A stretch of DNA of 64,000 nt, taken from Dichetophora obliterata. Lineage: Eukaryota > Arthropoda > Insecta > Diptera > Sciomyzidae. Of the stretch, positions 11,664 to 23,500 are shown piece by piece. The notes beneath the pieces were generated by a model, which saw only the letters and a list, made by a program, of their open reading frames with translations, made no database searches and was not told where the DNA came from. The position numbers were made by a program, and so were the translations under genes. Numbering within the stretch: position 1 is the first letter of the stretch; each line of letters opens with the position of its first letter. Where the stretch lies: assembly GCA_963920525.1 (NCBI GenBank), contig OY986435.1:262944962-263008961 (forward strand), given 5' to 3'.

Positions 11664-11977
11664 CGCTCTTGGATATTGGCTACCAGGCACTCAGCTTTTT
11701 TCGTTTGACATGATTTTGACAGAATTGTAGGTATTGTTGAAAAGCAATCAAAACAAACACAGAATATAAGGGGTACTTTTTTCTCTCCGTAGGGGGTCTC
11801 TCCGTATCGAGCCTAATTGGGGTCGAATTACAGCATCCGTCATCGAGCAAAATAGCGAAAACCACGACGAGACAAGTGCCTATCAATCTTGCACAATTTT
11901 GCTCGATCACGGATGCTGTAATTCGGCCGCTGGTTAATATGCCTTGCTGAGCGCCTGGTAGTCAAGATCCAAAAGCG
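11664..11977. mobile_element. nested inverted-repeat element (314 bp)
   Basis: The outer arms at 11664-11695 and 11946-11977 are inverted copies ('ctaccaggcactcagc' against 'gctgagcgcctggtag'). They enclose the 110-bp hairpin element at 11819-11928. Confidence 0.65.
11819..11928 (-). mobile_element. hairpin MITE family H, copy 1
   Basis: Inverted arms of about 29 bp ('gaattacagcatccgt' and 'acggatgctgtaattc') flank a short unique core. The whole 110 bp matches 52561-52672 in reverse orientation, including the core, so this is a mobile family rather than a chance palindrome. Confidence 0.8.
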
Positions 11978-12000
11978 TCATTTAAAAACCTACTCGCTGT

Positions 12001-13081
12001 CATGGCAGAATAACCAGGTAGGGCCGGCTCGCCTAGTGCCCTCACGCGTTAAGGGCCAAATAGACTACACAGACTGTTTGCGCAAACCAGACTTTTTTCT
12101 CGTCATAGCGACGACCATACACTACACAGACTTTGTTTGCGCAGACTTTTTTAGTTCAAATTCTATTAAATTTTTCTTTTCTGCTTCCATTTTTATATAT
12201 TTTCCTTCACGCGCGTCTTCACTCCATAAAACTTTCGGGATTGGCAAGTCGGTGTGATTTTCACTACACACTATACAGACGTTTTGAGCAAACACAACCA
12301 AAAATTAAAATATGTTAATTTTTGCACAGACCTAAAACAGCCAAATACACGAAGAGTGGAAAATGAAAAGGTTGAAAAAAGAATATTAGGGGTATTCACG
12401 GGTTGATGCGAAACGCAGTTGCGACGATGCGAAAATGCAAAATTTCAAAATTTCGCATCACTCCAACAACAAACACATTAGAAGCAATTTTGCAACTCTT
12501 CTTGAAATACGCACTGACCAAACCTATTGCAAAAACGCACAAGCAGTGTTGCTAAACAGCTGATTCATGTTTTGGTTGTTCTCAAACATAGTTGCCACCT
12601 GCGTAAAACTTTAAAAAGGTTAAGTTTGTACCTTGATTCTAACAACTTTTTGTAATTTTGAAATAAGGTGCCAATATATTTAGTATTCATTCGCATTATA
12701 ATTTGTGGTGCATAATTAAGTTACAATATTGATGTTCACGCGTTAGTGCACAAAATATCTTGCATTTTCACACTCTTGCAATTCGCAACAACCCGTAAAT
12801 ACCCCTATTATGTTTTCAAATTGTAAATAGTGCAAACACGTGTGTTGAGTTTGTGTTAATTTGAATGAAAATATTATAAAAATAGTGTAAATAAAACTAT
12901 AAAATACCGAGGAAGTGTTCAATTTGCAAAAAAGCAAAAAAAAAGTTTAATCAAAAATCAACTGGAAAACAGGAACATAAAGAAACTTGAGATGTATAGC
13001 TGATTTTTACAACTAGGTCGCTTTTCTCTGCCTTCTACTTCATTCCTCTTCGAGTCGGCCCTACCTGGTTATTCTGCCATG
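12001..13081. mobile_element. hAT-like non-autonomous element with 8-bp target duplication (1081 bp)
   Basis: The ends are 31-bp inverted repeats with one mismatch, starting CATGGCAGAATAACCAGG. The 8-bp sequence CTCGCTGT is duplicated exactly at both sides (11993-12000 and 13082-13089). An uninterrupted version of the target, 'tactcgctgtctgtattg', exists at about 37743. An 8-bp duplication is typical of hAT and P-type transposition. There is no transposase inside. It contains the nested element 12389-12805 and repeats of 'acacagactttgtttgcgc'. Confidence 0.9.
12389..12805. mobile_element. TA-flanked MITE of the GGGGTATTCAC group, copy 1
   Basis: The left end GGGGTATTCACGGGTTG and the right end CAACCCGTAAATACCCC are inverted, with TA outside each. 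The arms continue for about 50 bp. The same ends bound 15725-17935 and, diverged, 39164-39714. Confidence 0.75.
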
Positions 13082-13089
13082 CTCGCTGT

Positions 13090-13643
13090 CTGTATTGATG
13101 ACGAGAGTTACTCGGAAAATCACGACAACGCAAACCAAAGATTTACCCTCTACCAAAATCGTTCAACGCGCCTAAAGAAGTTTTCACTTAAAAAAAAAAC
13201 CTCTAAAATATGTTTATTTTATGTGTATAGAAATTTTTTTAGTTTAAAAATATGGTGTGACACTTTAACATTTTAAAAGATCCTCGTACGTTATTGAATT
13301 TTTTTATTTCTGCATATAAAAGAACATATTTTATAAAGAACATATCTTAGTCATCAAGAAGTATGCCGATTCTCAACTTTTTTAGATTGTGGGATATATT
13401 TCAAAATTATAATTAAGTATAACTCTTCCGTACAACGTCTAAACATGGTATCTCCATTTTAATAGCTTTGAGAAAACTGAGTTTTTGTGTGTTTTGTTTT
13501 GCCCTTTGTTATTATTGTCTAAGCCAATATACTTAAAATGCTTATAAGTATAAAAAATGCTCTAAATTCGGGAATAACTCTCAAAAATATTACAAATTAT
13601 TTTGTTATAGTATCAAATTACTTACTTTGTTTAGTACTCTTTA
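13090..13643. other. target repeat of the hAT-like MITE and A/T-rich spacer
   Basis: The first 110 bp ('gtctgtattgatgacg ... cgcaaaccaaag ... gttttcactt') match the minisatellite-flanked sequence at 37750-37905. The rest is A/T-rich with no gene. Confidence 0.5.
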
Positions 13644-13868
13644 ATGCTTGGTTTTCACTATGTCATTTTCAGTGGTTAGTTGTTGTCAATAAAATTGAAA
13701 ATGACAACATGTTAACATTTTTTTAACATTTGGCAATCTTAGAAAATTAAATACAAATAAATTATTAAATGAAGCTATGCGGAAAATGTTCTAGAGTTTT
13801 ATTAAGGTGAAATTGCAGGTGGTAAAATTTTGTGTAGTCATAAAAATGACATAGTGAAAACCAAGCAT
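13644..13868. mobile_element. short MITE with 25-bp inverted repeats
   Basis: ATGCTTGGTTTTCACTATGT at the left end is matched by its reverse complement at the right end. The 225-bp element is noncoding. Confidence 0.75.
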
Positions 13869-14358
13869 AAGTTTGATCGAAAAGTGAAAATCCTAGAAAT
13901 GGCGTTTACAATGTTTTGTGCTTGCACGGGAGAACTAAAAAATGCATGAACAAAAATTTAACAATACAAGTTTTGGGCCAACTTTGAAGAATTTTTGTAT
14001 TTTTTTTTTTTGTAAAATGCTCAGAATTTAAAAATTCGATTTCGAATTAATTCTGTCTAGATAATATGCTTTTTAATCTCCTCTAACAGAATCCGTTGAA
14101 CGAAGTTTGTTATTATTTTGGCTATTATTTGGTTAGACTGTTCTATTTTATAATTGCAAAATTTAGTCAATCAACCCGATATATCATGCATATGAGTTTT
14201 GGCAAAAACTGTTAGCCATTTTAGAACGCCAAACGATGCCGACCATTAACAATATTGGACTTCATTTTGCAAAAACGATTGAAGAAGACGTCATTAGTGC
14301 TATTTTTGTTTAACTAATTTATTAAAATAATTTCAAAATCTCAATTTAAAATTTTCAC
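13869..14358. other. spacer downstream of the glucosylceramidase gene
   Basis: No gene or repeat was recognised. The last part probably includes the 3' end region of the Gba1 transcript, read on the minus strand. Confidence 0.4.
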
Positions 14359-14364
14359 TTTATT
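14359..14364 (-). promoter_or_regulatory. Gba1: candidate polyadenylation signal AATAAA of Gba1
   Basis: TTTATT on the plus strand reads AATAAA on the minus strand, 64 nt after the Gba1 stop codon, a usual distance for a short 3' UTR. Confidence 0.55.
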
Positions 14365-14427
14365 TGCATACATAAAGACGACAACAGCGCCTCCACCTCG
14401 TATGGCGTCGCGCCAGGCCGGATCTCA

Positions 14428-14527
14428 TTAATTGTAGACGATCGTGTGCATCGACCGGGCGGGAATATTGATCACAATGTTGCCGCGTACGCTATCATTG
14501 AGCGCCACATCCACTGGGGCACGTCCA
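14428..14527 (-). CDS. Gba1: Gba1 visible exon 8 (last)
   Basis: The acceptor TTCTTCGCAG precedes 14527. The exon completes a split Ser codon, encodes GRAPVDVALNDSV and IPARSMHTIVYN, and stops with TAA at 14430-14428. It forms the end of the C-terminal beta-domain. Confidence 0.95.
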
Positions 14528-17500
14528 CTGCGAAGAAAGAGCAACAGAGTGAGTACTGAGTACAGCGTGAGCAAGAGTGAGAGAGAGGGAGATAGGGAGA
14601 TAAAGAGGACTGTGGTAATTTATGAAACATTTTAGATGTTGGCGCATTTTAAAAGCAACTAATAAGCGCTTGTAAAATGATTTTTTATTTTCAAATTGCG
14701 TGCGCAAATTAAGTTGCTGAGATTTTACGAGCAGCAATTAATTTTTAATTGCCAACAATTTCCAATGCAATCAAGAGCATGTTCTTCATTAAAATTTTAA
14801 GAGTGAATTCGTATACCTGTTAAAAATAACCGCTACGATGCGTTCGTCCGGACGTTTGAATGCCACAACATCTACGATAGTGGTCGATACTTGGACGTCG
14901 ATACGCACCGAACCCTCAGGTATAAATTTCGAAAAGTGACCAATTGCATAGAACATAGGCTGTTTGTAGAATTCTTGGCGATCTTGAGAAAAAAAATTTG
15001 CAAATGAGAAAAAGATAAAACATTTTTAGTAAATTTGAAAGTAACAATATTTGTACCGGAGACAACTTGGAGGGTATTCACCAGATTTGTTTAGTACTGG
15101 CCAACTGCTAAAGTTAACCAATTTGTTAAGTCCTGACAAAATTTTGTATGGGAAAGAATTAACAGCTAGTTAGCAAGTTAACAGGCTGAGCAGCGTGTTT
15201 TTGTTTAGCAGACATTTACCCAGTTGGCATTTTAGCTACTGTTACCCAAAAGAAGGCATGCTAGTAGTGATTTTATTGGCGTCAATATAACTTCCATGAT
15301 CGCTCTTTTGAGGAGTGTGTCCTTTAGGCTGTTCAGGGAAAAAACGCCCAATGAAATAAGGCCCAAAATAAAACATAAAATAAAGCTCAAAAATTTTTCA
15401 TACAAATTTGGGAGATATTTTATAATAAAATAAGGCCACATATTTTGGGCCAAAAATGTTAAGCTTTATTTCATTGTATTTGGGCCTTATTAAATTTTTT
15501 TTGTGGTGCTATTTCATGCACCCTTGTACTAAATGTTAAAAACAAAATGTTGTTGGCCGAAACATGGGCAAACCATTTTAACACATATTGCAGAAAGCCA
15601 GAAAGAGCAGGCCTACTTCATGTATTGACAGTTTTTTGTTGTTGAATTCTAAAATTTAATTAAAGAAAAAATAAAATTATAGAATAACCATTTTATTTTA
15701 AAAACTTAAGAACTAAATTGATTAGGGGTATTCACACTGTCTTGGGTGGTTGGGTATGGATAGATTGGGTACTTACGATTATTGCGAGCACCCTTAATTG
15801 CAAATGAGTACTTTGTAGAATACTTTTGGGCAGTGCTGCAAGTTTGTTTGATCTCCCCGGCTTATGTAGCTGATGAGAGATGAGTGACAGCTGGAAGAGG
15901 GTTTTTGTTATTTTATGTGCGAAAAATTTAGGCCCTTAATTGGGCGTAAAAAAGTTATTGTGTATAAGAGTTTTTTTTAACGTAGGGCTGCCAGGTCATG
16001 ATTTCCACGCGGGTTGTCCCGATTTTCAGCCTAAAAATGTGCGTCCCGCGAAGACCTTAAGCGGGACGCCAAATGTCCCGATTTTCCGAAATACAATTCA
16101 ATTTTTTATTATTTTTATTACTTTTTAAAGATATTTTATAAACGTATTTTAAGTTTTTTTTATTCTCAGCGTCCCAACAAAAAGTGCTTCCAAAAGAAGC
16201 TAAAGAGGAAGGGAAAGTTCATCCATGAATTCCATCCCTTCCACTGGTATGAAACCCAGAAGGCATTCTTTTAACATATGCATGTCATTGGAAGGAATGT
16301 TTTCTTCTCTAGAAGTGCTTCTAGGGCTTTTTCACTGGAAGATTTCTTTCAGCCCTTCAATCAAAGTATTCCAGTAAGTGTGTTTTTCGGGAGATCTTTA
16401 AGAAGGCATTAAATGGACTGGAATGGTTTTTGTGGTTTGTGGGTTAAAAAATCCCTGGGAAAATATCCCTTTTCTCGACATTCTAGACTAGTGATTTTGG
16501 TGTTGGAAATGAAAAGTCTTTGGGTATGAAAAAATTACACGTAAAATATCCTTTTTCCCGACTTTCAAAGCATTTTGGTGTTGTAAGCATTTTGGGTTAT
16601 ATTGGGGTTTAAAAAATCCCACGGAAAATATCTAAAACATATATTATAATTATATATAATTTTTGTGCTGTCTTCCAATTGAATGTCTTCCAGAAGAATT
16701 TTATAAAAATGCCACTTGAAAGAACTTCTTTATAAGGCTAAAAGAAGCACAGTTTGATATATAGAAAGTTTTCTGGAAGCAGTGTCCGTAAGAATGCATG
16801 TCACATTTGCATCAAAAATTTTTCTGTGGTACTGAACTATTGAGCGACACATTTTCCTCTATCGCGAAAAGTAAATAAGATATCGTTATCGATCACACAA
16901 TTAAAATTGATCTATGACAAGTATTTCTATGTACTTAACTAAAATAGTGCATTTTTTGAGTTGTGACGTTATTGAAAAAAACGAGCGACATGCATACATC
17001 TTTTTCCCGATTTTTTTTCTTATGTCCCGATCTATTTTTTGTAAAATCCCGACTTTTTTTTAAAAAAACCTGGCAGCCCTACCTGCAACAGACCGCCTTA
17101 CTGCCATGTAAGACTTTTCATGCCAATCGGATAAAATAATTTTATATATCTGAACTGGCATAACTGTAGTGCGACCACTCCCATTTTTAGTTTACTTTCC
17201 GAAAGTAACCATATGAACTAAATTACCAAATTTTTGTCTAATTCGATCAAAACCGTCTGAAATATAGCATTTTTATTGATTTGTGGGCGGTAAAAGTAGG
17301 TGTGGCACTTTTTTTACTAACCGAAATATTAACCTTAATACCAGATATTGTAAATTTAATGGCCTTAGGTGTTACCGTTCCTGAGATCTTAAGAGACACT
17401 TCACGAACGATTTCATATATAAATAAGGGCGGTAAAAGTGACCACCACTTGGTCTCATAGCTCATACATACAAAGTTTCATTATAAAACATGCACAACTT

Positions 17501-20500
17501 ATGAAGTGTAAAGATTTCTAAAAAGTAGGCGTATTTATAGTTCGACCACGCCTATTTTTGGTTGTGTGGCCCATAGAAAGCATACGAACTAAATTACAAA
17601 ATTTTAGTCCATACAACCGAACTCGTCTGAAATATAGCGTTTTTATTGAATCGTGAGCGGTAATAGGGGGTTTGGAATTATTTTTTGTTTACTCTTTATA
17701 TTAGCCTTGACAACAAATATTGTAAATTTTATGCCCTTAGGTCAATTATTGTCTATTTTTGTGACAGGTGGTAACATATGGAAAAAATAATCAATTTGGC
17801 AAGATATCAATCTGCCCAAACAAGTCAAGGGGTCAGCTGGAGTAGATTGGTAGATGGGTGCAATGGTACTTTACAAAAACAAAGCGTACGGAAATTGCCA
17901 ATCTACCTAACTGCACAAGTCAGTGTGAATACCCCTATTGTGTTTTAATATCTGCTTCTTCTAAAAAGAAATAATTCTCAACCATTTTATGCTTTCTTTG
18001 CTTTTTCTGTTTTGGGCGTTATTTCATATATTGCTTATTTCGTTATTTCGTTATTGCAATGTTCGTGGACTGAGGGCGAATTTTTTCTCGGTATATGTTC
18101 ATTGTACTCTACATAGGCCTCAAATAATGGCACAAGGCGAGACCCAGGTGGCCGAGGATGCAGATCCACTGGATTTTCATATACCTGGGTACCGCTTACT
18201 GCCATTGTTTTCTTTGCATAGAGGCATCGCCCTTTTTATAAGAACGGATGTAGCATACCAGTGTGAGAGGAGTCTGAACGTGACCGATCCAGAGTTTAGC
18301 TCAATGTGGGTTAGGTTCAGGCTTCGCTCTCACATGCTGCATTTTTGTTTTATTTATAGAAGCCCGAATCTAGGGAGATGCCCACTTTTAACAAACTGGA
18401 CTCTCTCTCTGATTCGATTACGCATATTTTGGGGTTGTTTCCTGACAGTGAGATCGTTGTAGCAGGCGATTTCAATGTCCACAACCCGGCTTGGTTCGTC
18501 ACTCGGGCTCATTGACACCTGTTGGGCAATATGTTGAGCTATTTGCTGAATCGAACCAATTGATTCAACTAGTGAAGGAACCCCCTTTTTTTCCTCAAAG
18601 TGATATGCATAGCCATAATAACCTTGACCTTTTTCTGACTTCACATCATGAAAAATATGATGTGAGTGTCAACGCACCTCTTGGTAACTCGGACCATTGT
18701 ACCATCTTCGCTGTTTTTCCATATTCTAACCTCTGCACCTCTACGCCTAAAGCCCCGAAGAGGACTGCATGGTTGTATGGAAGGGCAAATTGGACTGCGT
18801 TAAATAATTTTTATCGTAACTTCAATTGGAAATTATGTTTCGCTGATAGAAATGTGAATGCCGCGGCTGTCATGATACAAGAAATTATTTTATTGGGTAT
18901 GCGGTCTTTCATTCCCAATAAGATGAGAAGCATTAAACCAAAAGACCACTCATGGTTTAATGAGACTTGCAGGATTGCAGTCAGGTCCAAAGAGGAAGCC
19001 TTTCAGAATTGGCGTTCTAACAAGAATGCTGATACTAAAAGACTTCGCATCGAGGCAAATAATCGCTGTAATGCAATTTTAAATCGCGAAAAGTTTCTGT
19101 ACGAAGCTCGCATTCGAGAACAGGTTCTTCTCTGCCCCAAAGGGAGCAAAAATTTTTGGTCATTTGTTAAAAGAGTTAAGAACCAGACATCGTCATCGAT
19201 TCCAGCTCTTTTAAAAGATGACCAAATCTTCACTGACTCGGCTGATAAAGCGAACCTATTGGCTAGATTGTTTGCACAAAATTCCACTCTCTCGGATAGC
19301 AATCAGCCACTGCCCTTTGTTGAGAGTGGATCTTCTGCAATGCAGGAGATATACTTTCGAACGAGAGCAGTTAAAAGGGTCCTTTCAAATCTCAACGTAA
19401 ACAAAGCCTCTGGTCCTGATGGCATACCGCCAATTGTGCTTAAAATGTGTGCTTCTTCGCTGGCTCGGCCTTTGCGCAACCTTTTCAACATCTCCTACAG
19501 AACAGGAATATTTCCATCTTGTTGGAAGGTGGCAAATGTTCAGCCGGTACCTAAAAAGGGTGATGCCACGAACCCTGCAAACTACCGACCCATTGCAATA
19601 TGCTCTACGCTTTCCAAATTTATGGAGAGCGTAATAAACTTCAACGTTATGAACTATCTGGAGCACAACCAACTGCTCAGTGACCGTCAATATGGTTTCC
19701 GTAGGGCTCGCTCTACTGGTGATCTTATGACGTTCTTAACCGAAGAATGGAATAAATGCGTTTACTTTTTCGGCGAGAGCAGGGTTGTTGCTCTGGATAT
19801 TTCAAAAGCGTTCGACCGAGTGTGGCCTAAAGCGCTGGTTTCAAAACTTGCTGCATATGGTTTTGGTGGTGATTTTGCTCGATGGATCACGTGTTTTCTC
19901 AAGTACAGAACGATTCGAGTCGTAGTTGACGGTATTTCGTCCGAGAAGCACGCCATCAACGCAGGAGTACCGCAGGGTTCAGTTCTATCGCCCACCTTGT
20001 TTCTGGTTTTTATCAACGACCTTCTGTCGTTGACGCATAACCCAATACATTCGTTTGCGGACGACAGCAGCATTTGTCATTCATATTCATTTAAAAAACG
20101 CCCAAGCTCTATGGAGATTGAGAGAAAAAGGCAAAATATGAATGACACACTCCTAAATGATCTACAAAAAATCTCCGAGTGGGGTCTTGCTAATAGAGTA
20201 GAGTTCAATGCAAGCAAGACCCAGTGTTGTCTGTTAACCCACAAGCGAGTGAATTGCCCTTTAGCTCCTCTCAGTATGAATGGTGTGGATCTTGTGGAAT
20301 CAGCCGCTCTTGACGTTCTGGGCATATCGATCCAATCTGATCTTCGTTGGAATGATCATATTTTCGATGTGTCGAAAGAAGCGGGCAAGTGCCTAGGTTT
20401 TCTAAAACGGTCCTCTCAACGGTCCCCTTTAGCTCCTCTCAGTATGAATGGTGTGGATCTTGTGGAATCAGCCGCTCTTGACGTTCTGGGCATATCGATC

Positions 20501-23500
20501 CAATCTGATCTTCGTTGGAATGATCATATTTTCGATGTGTCGAAAGAAGCGGGCAAGTGCCTAGGTTTTCTAAAACGGTGCAAAAATATTTCACTTCGGC
20601 TGATCTTCGAATGATCTACACCTCATATATTAGGCCGAAAATGGAGTACAATTCGCACATTTAAGCAGGGGCTTCAAGATCTTATTTGGAGCTTCTGGAC
20701 CGAATTCAACGTCGTGCGATATATTTGATAGGAGATGAAAGTATTTCATCCTCTCTCAACTCTCTTGAGCATCGACGTAATGTAGGTTGCCTAAGCCTTC
20801 TGTATAGGTATTACCATGGGAAGTGTTCAAGGGAGATACATGGCCTGACGCCACCAGCTCGTATGTTTCCCAGGTCCACTCGGGCAGCTGTCCAAGCCCA
20901 CCCCTTTACCATTGCATCGATGCCTAATAGAACCTCGCATTACCGCGATAATTCGTTCTTTAGTCGCGCGGTTAAGTTGTGGAATAGTCTCCCTGCGAGC
21001 ATGTTTCCCGGCAGTTTTGAGCTGTGCAAATTCAAAACAAATTTTCACCGACACTACTCCATCTATCCACCCTCCAACTAACTATCACCCATCTTCCGAA
21101 TCAACACAATGCTTACGCATTTATAGGGGGCATCCCCTGAGCGTTGGTTCAGTCTAAAAAAAAAAAAAGAAAAGAAAGGCTATGTTATTACCTATCCATT
21201 AAGCTATTAACTATAAAATTTCGTTAATTACTTTCTAAGATATAACTCTATTTTTGCTTCAAAATGTTAGATCAATTTCAAATTCAATTCACAAGTACTG
21301 TAGACAGCGAAGCCGTTGTTGGGCTTACTGTGGGTTGTATTCCCTAAGCAGCGGTTAGCTTTATTAGCTCCACACATTTTGAAAAAAAAGCCATTTTAGC
21401 TATAGGTAAAATAGTTCCCTATTTTTTCGCAAAAACATTTAGAGTCTTATTTTATTTTCGGTTTGGGCGTTATGTCATTTTTTGGGCTTTATTTCATTTT
21501 TAATTTTGGGCGTTATTTCATTTTTGTAAGCTCAAAATATTTTGGGTCTTATTTCATTTTCAGTTTGATCGTTATTTATTTTTTGGGCTTAATTTTATTT
21601 TTTATTTTGGGCGTTATTTAATTTTTTTATGTCCATATTATATTATTTTGTGCGTTATTTCATTGGACGTTTTTTCCCTGAACCCGTAAGGCCTACCTTT
21701 TGAAGGTTCTGAGACGTTTCATATAATTTTATACAAAAAAATTTTGAAAAAAATTATAAAAGATTCTAAACTAAAAAAAAAATGATATCTAAAAAAAAAT
21801 TGTTTGTCCCAGCTGGGATTAGAAATGCGATTCGAAAACAAAATCACACAATGTATTTACATGGTTTTTTGACAATTTTTATATTCGGATTTAATGCAGA
21901 CAAAAACAGCACTTTAAAGCAGAGGTAGAACCCAGTAGAATAATTAACGAGTAAAAAGCAGTTTTAGTAGTACTTCTTAGGCAGGTGGAGGGCCTTACCA
22001 ACTCGATTCTTTTCTTAGTTATTTTTTATATGCAACGAGCCAAAATGCAAGGCATTGCACTTTCGCTTCTACACAAAGAGCTAGAAGAAGTTGTGATATG
22101 CAAGAGCTTTAGGAATGCTCCCATAGGAAGTATTATAAAAGGCCTCTTAGCGAACAACACTTAGAAATGGTTTTAAGCATTTCTATAACAACTATTTTTT
22201 TAGTCCTTACGCAAGCAGCTGTAAGTAATTAATTTAATAACACCTGGTTATACCAAAATTAAAAGACGCTGCTTTAATTGTTGTTTGCTTCTTTTAATTA
22301 GTAATTAAAGAAGATAATTGTTAGTAATAACACAAATTATTGTTTAAGTGAATGCATGAATTCATTATTAAAAAAAATTGGTACTTAAATTATTGCGCTA
22401 ATTTAAAATTTAATTTTATTAAATTATTATTAATAATAATTAATTAAGAAAAATTAAAGATATTTATTAAGAACTATAGAGTTTTTTTGGTCAAACACGT
22501 TATTTTGTGCACCTTATTTTTTGCAGTTTTGACGCCTTTTTTTAATTTGATCACGTAATTATCTTTCGTTGCATACATGCTTTCTTCACATGCTTCTAAA
22601 ATTACAAGGAAACATTCAGATATGTTAATTATATTACTATATTAAACTTACTATAAAAAATAATTATATTTTAATTGAAATTTAAGAAAATACCAGGACC
22701 AATCAACTTGTGAATGTTTTTTGATATGCCACCTCTCTCACATATTTTGTTTACTACGGTTTTCTTGTTTAACTATTTTCTCGTTTTAATTTATTTTTAA
22801 GTATGTTTTTTCTTTTAATATTTTTTTATTTTCCTACTTATTCAACTTTTATTCATTATTTTTATATATCTAATTTCTTAAAACTTAAAAACTAAAACAA
22901 AGTTTTCCAAAACAATTAATGTTGCGCTCACTTTAAAATTTCGACAATGACTGAGGCACAAACTACAATGTTCAAAAAATTATTTTTATTGAACACGTGT
23001 TCAATCATACCCGTTATGCTACAACTAGCAGGAAATAATTTATACACAAAGCGACAAATCCGTTCGACTCCTTCTCTTCTCACTTCCTTTTTCTCATTTT
23101 AGAATGAGTTTCAGAATCAATCTGCCCAAAGCAACAAATTCGTTCGACTCCTTCTAATCTTCATTCTTTTTTTTTTATTTAAGAAGGAGTTGCAGAATTC
23201 ATGCTAATGTAGCGATTAAAAAACGGGTAGAGCGCTTGCTTTAAAGCAATTATGTCATTGCTTCTGATAAGAGGCCTTAACAATAATTCTACTGGGAACT
23301 GGGAATTATTCTAACTTAAGTTACTGCAGTTTAGTAATTTTAATTCATGCATTTACATAGTGTGATTTTGTTTTCGAATCGCGTTACAGAGTAAGGGCCC
23401 AGGTCTCCAAATTCTAACACATTACATATCATATTACATGAAAACTTTTATATACAAAAATTCTAAGTATTTTCTTATGTTTTTGTATGAAGAAAGACAT

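Larger units (their letters stand above)
15725..17935. mobile_element. TA-flanked element of the GGGGTATTCAC group, copy 2
   Basis: GGGGTATTCACACTGTCTTG at the left end pairs with CAGTGTGAATACCCC at the right end, and TA flanks both. The interior carries two other insertions (15985-17079 and 17087-17760). Confidence 0.75.
15331..21688. mobile_element. 6.3-kb inverted-repeat composite element with subterminal repeats
   Basis: The ends 'gttcagggaaaaaacgccca' (15331) and its near-perfect inverse at 21660-21683 enclose the block. Just inside both ends lie degenerate 20-24-bp repeats of the type TTGGGCGTTATTTCATTTT, many copies at 21455-21665 and inverted ones at 15340-15500. The CAGGG end and subterminal repeats resemble hAT organisation, but I found no convincing 8-bp duplication and no transposase. 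Most of the length is later insertions: 15725-17935 and LINE E. Confidence 0.65.

Noticed and set aside
18354..20325. Several minus-strand frames opposite LINE E
   Set aside because: They are antisense shadows of the reverse-transcriptase frame, which carries all diagnostic motifs.
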